Below, piece by piece: positions 4,462 to 7,267 of a DNA stretch of 7,267 bases. The stretch spans positions 1 through 7,267 of the forward strand of contig CAIQSY010000030.1 of the NCBI GenBank assembly GCA_903874585.1. Reading direction: 5' to 3'. The notes below the pieces were generated by a model. It saw only the letters and a program-made list of their open reading frames with translations. It ran no database searches and was not told where the DNA came from. The translations under genes were made by a program, and so were the position numbers. Position 1 is the first letter of the stretch. Each line of letters begins with the position of its first letter. The DNA is from an uncultured Chlorobiaceae bacterium (GTDB taxonomy: Bacteria > Bacteroidota > Chlorobiia > Chlorobiales > Chlorobiaceae).

Positions 4462-6136
4462 TATGCTCTTCAGTTGAGTGACCGTTCAGGAGATTTTTGA
4501 GCGTGTCGATTAACTCCATTCCATATTTATTGAGAAAGTAAAAAATATTGATTAATCGCTCTTGAGGTACGCCTTCGGGAAAAAGAGCGGTTTCAGCTTT
4601 CTGTATCTGCTCAAGCAGCTCCTCATGCTTTCTTCGACTAGCTTTCCACGCTTTTTGCTCAATTCCGTCGACAATTTTTGTTGACTGCATTGTTGACGCT
4701 GCCAGCAGCGGCTCAAGTGTTGGATCAATTTTGGAGAGTATTGGCACAAGTGCAGCATACGCTTTGCGCATCTCCTCTCGTGTCTCTTCAAATATGGCAT
4801 CAAGTTGCGGGTTTTCAGCAACGCCGACGGCATTTTTTTTCACCTGCTGTATATCGCCAAAAACGGCATGGTAAATCTGCTTGCGCGAAAATCCCGGTTT
4901 GCCGGTGACTTGCAGCAGTTTGTCCATAATCCGGCTCACCTTTGGCTCAACCAGCGTAAAGCTGCCACGAGGAATCACAAAAGGCATGGTGAGTCCAAAC
5001 AGCTCATAATTGGTGCGATATTGCGCCAGATAACTGATTTCTCCGGGACCAGCAATGTAGGCGAAGGTTGGCAGAATGTAGTCCTGGATAATTGGTCGAA
5101 GCACAACGTTTGGGCTGAATCGCTCCGGATGATCCTGGCAAAGTTCGAGCATCTGGTGCCGTGAATAACGCTGCTTGTCGGGCACAATCGTGAAGGTGTC
5201 CTCGGCAGGCTGTTCGATTTTTTGCCGCTGCCCATGCTGATTCACATAGTAGAGATTGACGGCACGCGGCTTTGTCTGCGCTGTGTAGCCGAGATTTTCA
5301 AGCCTCGTGCTTTGTGCAATAACATTGTACGACGATGTTGGCGCCGATGAGAGCTCTTGCAAAAATATCTTGACCGATAATTTTTTGAACTCCTGATCCT
5401 GACTTGATAACAGAATAAGCGGTTGCTCTTTGAAGAGCTGCATCATGGTGTTGGCGAAACTTATCTCAAACGTGTTGCCGGGATAGTAGCACGATGGCAG
5501 CATATCGGCGACACTCTGCTTGTAGGCAGAATCAGGCAGCAGACGAAGAAACTCCTCCACCGTCTGCTTGATTTCATCGCCAAAACAGGAGTTCGCCACC
5601 ATCTGGTCTGGCAAACGGCGATACGGTTCCTGCCCGAAATGCACGACTTGGTTCTCAGCAAACATTGCGGTGTGTGCCGATTCCTCAAAATCGTGATCTT
5701 CACCTTCGAGCCAGAAAATAGGCACAAAATCGTATTCGGGAAAGAGCGCTTTCTGACGTTCCGCAAAAATAATCGCTGTTAACGCTTTGTAAATGGTGTA
5801 GAGTGGTCCTGTAAAAAGACCGAGCTGCTGACCCGTAACAATCGCCATACAACGCGGTGAACGGAGCTTCTCAATCTCCTTCAATTGCCGTGCAGAGCCA
5901 CCCCAGCGGCTGTTTTGCTGCAACAGCATCCGTACCAGCGCTTCGCGATTAAATGTTCTGGAGCTGAGCAGTCCGAGTTGCCGATAATAATCCGCCTCCC
6001 GTTTATAGTCGAGATGGAAACTCCCCATCATCAACGCTTCACGTTCGGGAGTTTCGGAGGTGTAGTCGCGAAAAAGCTTTGAAAATCCCTTTTTGGGAGT
6101 CAAAATTCGTTTGTAGTCGAGCAGAAAGGTGTTCAT
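4445..6136 (-). CDS. bshC: Bacillithiol biosynthesis cysteine-adding enzyme BshC
   Basis: This 563-residue cytoplasmic protein is slightly longer than Bacillus BshC (about 540). BshC is assigned the last step of bacillithiol synthesis, joining cysteine to glucosaminyl-malate; the product is the low-molecular-weight thiol of Firmicutes, Bacteroidota and Chlorobiota (an N-methylated form is reported in Chlorobiaceae). Visible blocks are T-G-Q-Q-L-G-L-F-T-G-P-L-Y-T-I-Y-K-A (101-118), F-W-L-E-G-E-D-H-D-F-E-E (141-152, equivalent of the family F-W-x-x-x-E-D-H-D), and SPNVVLRPIIQDYILPTFAY (341-360) followed by I-A-G-P-G-E-I-S-Y-L-A-Q. A charged helical stretch at about 445-520 corresponds to the family coiled coil. 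ATG 6136 begins one base after the surE stop and has no Shine-Dalgarno, so translation is probably coupled to surE. bshA and bshB are not in the window. The 3' end overlaps the regulator gene on the other strand. Confidence 0.93.
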   Translation of the reverse strand: MNTFLLDYKRILTPKKGFSKLFRDYTSETPEREALMMGSFHLDYKREADYYRQLGLLSSRTFNREALVRMLLQQNSRWGGSARQLKEIEKLRSPRCMAIVTGQQLGLFTGPLYTIYKALTAIIFAERQKALFPEYDFVPIFWLEGEDHDFEESAHTAMFAENQVVHFGQEPYRRLPDQMVANSCFGDEIKQTVEEFLRLLPDSAYKQSVADMLPSCYYPGNTFEISFANTMMQLFKEQPLILLSSQDQEFKKLSVKIFLQELSSAPTSSYNVIAQSTRLENLGYTAQTKPRAVNLYYVNQHGQRQKIEQPAEDTFTIVPDKQRYSRHQMLELCQDHPERFSPNVVLRPIIQDYILPTFAYIAGPGEISYLAQYRTNYELFGLTMPFVIPRGSFTLVEPKVSRIMDKLLQVTGKPGFSRKQIYHAVFGDIQQVKKNAVGVAENPQLDAIFEETREEMRKAYAALVPILSKIDPTLEPLLAASTMQSTKIVDGIEQKAWKASRRKHEELLEQIQKAETALFPEGVPQERLINIFYFLNKYGMELIDTLKNLLNGHSTEEHIIVEL

Positions 6137-6137
6137 G

Positions 6138-6932
6138 CTATTTTTTCAATTTCCATTGTTTCAGCGTACCAAGTGCGCCGTGGTTCGTCATATCGCATGA
6201 GACCGGTGTGACGGTTACGTAGTTCTGGCGCACGGCAAATTCATCCTGCTCCAACGATTCATCCAGCAGGCGCAGTTTACCACTCAGCCAGTAATAGGGG
6301 TTTCCGAACATATCGTGGCGTTCAATGGTTGCCTCTTCCCAGCGCGAACGTCCCTGTTCGGTAATGAGGACGCCGGCAATCTCGGATTCCGGTACATTTG
6401 GGATGTTTGAGGAGAGAATGGTGTCGGGCGGCAACCCCTCGGCTAAGACTTTTTTAGCCAGCTTACGTGCAAATTTAGCGGCATAGGTAAAGTCAGCATT
6501 CTCATACGTCGTCAGCGAAAATGCGAGAGAGGTGATGCCCTGTATTGCGCCTTCGAGCGCTGCACCTACTGTGCCGGAGTAGATGGTGTTGATAGCAGTG
6601 TTGCTGCCATAGTTAATGCCCGACACAATCAAGTCAGGTGGTGCAGTGAGAATGTGGCTCATTGCCGCTTTAATGCAATCAACCGGCGTGCCTGAAACAG
6701 TGTAGCCGAAAAACTGTCCATTTTTCAGGAACTTCTTGATTCGCAGCGGCGTGCCAAGCGTCATAGCGTGGCTCATGCCGCTGTGTGGCTCAGCCGGCGC
6801 CACAACAGTAACGTTGCCAATTTTTTTCATTGCGCCCGCAAGTGCATGAATGCCTTCACCCTGAATGCCATCATCGTTACAGACCAATATATTTGGCTTA
6901 CGCGGCTCCTCTTTGTTCAATTCCTCTCTCAT
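6138..6932 (-). CDS. surE: 5'/3'-nucleotidase SurE
   Basis: This 264-residue metal-dependent phosphatase removes phosphate from nucleoside 5'- or 3'-monophosphates, and in some members acts on short polyphosphate; SurE proteins are linked to stationary-phase survival. Motifs are I-L-V-C-N-D-D-G (15-22; Asp20/Asp21 metal ligands), A-P-x-x-P-H-S-G-M-S-H-A (45-56, Ser51), S-G-T-P-V-D-C (80-86), D-L-I-V-S-G-I-N-Y-G-S-N (100-111, Asn107) and Y-S-G-T-V-G-A-A-L-E-G (118-128). Length is typical (about 250-265). The ATG adds about 10 charged residues before the usual K/P-x-I-L start; a TTG at codon 5 is an alternative, and no Shine-Dalgarno decides. It lies 62 bp downstream of the Omp85-like gene and one base upstream of bshC, all leftward, suggesting one transcript. 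Confidence 0.95.
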   Translation of the reverse strand: MREELNKEEPRKPNILVCNDDGIQGEGIHALAGAMKKIGNVTVVAPAEPHSGMSHAMTLGTPLRIKKFLKNGQFFGYTVSGTPVDCIKAAMSHILTAPPDLIVSGINYGSNTAINTIYSGTVGAALEGAIQGITSLAFSLTTYENADFTYAAKFARKLAKKVLAEGLPPDTILSSNIPNVPESEIAGVLITEQGRSRWEEATIERHDMFGNPYYWLSGKLRLLDESLEQDEFAVRQNYVTVTPVSCDMTNHGALGTLKQWKLKK

Positions 6933-6994
6933 TATTGTTTTTTGTCAGTTGTGTCGAGCAGATTATGCGTGGTGAAAATACAAAAAACTTCAGC

Positions 6995-7267
6995 CTAAAA
7001 GTTGTGACCAATACTGAAATAGAGAATAGTATCGGTAAATCGGGGCGATAATTTCTCACCTATTTCGCTGTGTTCCGGTAATGGTAAAAGTTTTGATACC
7101 GCAAAGCGTGCAGGTCCAACAGGTGTCTCCCAGATAATGCTGGTACCAATGCCTTGCAACAGCGATGAGGTGGAAATTTGCTCCATCTTATTCCATGAAT
7201 TTCCAATGTTGTAGTGCAGAAACAGTGTGGCAGGAAAAAGGATATCGAACGATGGCTTGTAGCCGAG
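6995..7267 (-). CDS. Outer-membrane beta-barrel protein, Omp85/surface-antigen type, C-terminal end (5' part outside window)
   Basis: The frame is open to the right edge, giving 90 residues that end at TAG (6995-6997 on the complement). The sequence has alternating polar/hydrophobic beta-strands: L-F-L-H-Y-N-I-G-N-S-W, then G-I-G-T-S-I-I-W-E-T-P-V-G-P-A-R-F-A-V-S-K, and the terminal strand T-I-L-Y-F-S-I-G-H-N-F. The T-P-x-G-P/(L,A)-R pattern and a last strand ending in G-x-x-F are the hallmark of the Omp85 superfamily (BamA, TamA, and patatin-like proteins with a C-terminal surface-antigen domain). The final phenylalanine is the signal read by the BAM complex. Which subfamily cannot be told from the barrel end alone. 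surE follows 62 bp downstream on the same strand. Confidence 0.78.
   Translation of the reverse strand, partial: LGYKPSFDILFPATLFLHYNIGNSWNKMEQISTSSLLQGIGTSIIWETPVGPARFAVSKLLPLPEHSEIGEKLSPRFTDTILYFSIGHNF

Noticed and set aside
4805..5164. Open frames on the + strand inside bshC (also 5423-5782)
   Set aside because: They are antisense to a full-length BshC with all family motifs; the peptides show no domain features.
6768..7051. Short + strand open frames over the surE 5' end and the gap to the outer-membrane gene
   Set aside because: They are antisense to SurE's conserved N-terminal motifs, and the two overlapping frames have no recognisable sequence.
1..7267. A mobile element, CRISPR array, tRNA/rRNA or defence island
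   Set aside because: I looked for repeated units, terminal inverted repeats, transposase or integrase motifs and tRNA-like folds and saw none. All genes except two small ones belong to well-known core families.

Overview
The window looks like a chromosomal stretch from a green sulfur bacterium (Chlorobiaceae, Chlorobium-like), or at least from the Bacteroidota/Chlorobiota group, with moderate GC. The reasons are: a short primary sigma factor without region 1.1, the alternative GlmU-like sugar nucleotidyltransferase typical of this group, a bacillithiol synthesis gene (bshC), a Haem_bd-type mono-haem protein, and a general lack of Shine-Dalgarno sequences. The genus is inferred from protein character only; no search was possible.

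Layout, left to right. (1) The 3' end of valS (valyl-tRNA synthetase, + strand), followed by a perfect 13-bp inverted repeat. (2) A complete sigma-70 gene of the RpoD type (+), the only gene here with a strong Shine-Dalgarno, followed by two tandem hairpins, the second with a T-rich tail (transcription terminator). (3) A GlmU-like sugar nucleotidyltransferase/left-handed beta-helix gene (+) and, 20 bp on, trpG (+), possibly preceded by a promoter with a perfect TATAAT. (4) A small membrane-anchored mono-haem cytochrome (-), convergent with trpG with one base between the stop codons. It is divergent from (5) a small HTH regulator (+) with a C-terminal cysteine cluster; the 60-bp gap between them holds a perfect 10-bp palindrome. 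(6) A leftward group: the C-terminus of an Omp85-like outer-membrane barrel protein, then surE, then bshC. surE and bshC are separated by a single base, and the 3' end of bshC overlaps the 3' end of the regulator by 17 bp.

Functionally this is mostly core housekeeping: aminoacylation, promoter recognition, envelope precursor synthesis, tryptophan/folate amidotransfer, nucleotide phosphatase, low-molecular-weight thiol synthesis and outer-membrane assembly or secretion. I see no mobile element, CRISPR array, tRNA/rRNA, prophage or defence locus. The least ordinary part is the cytochrome/regulator divergent pair at about 3613-4461, beside a bacillithiol gene. A redox- or haem-linked regulatory unit there is possible but is inference only. 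No stretch longer than 300 bp is without a gene.
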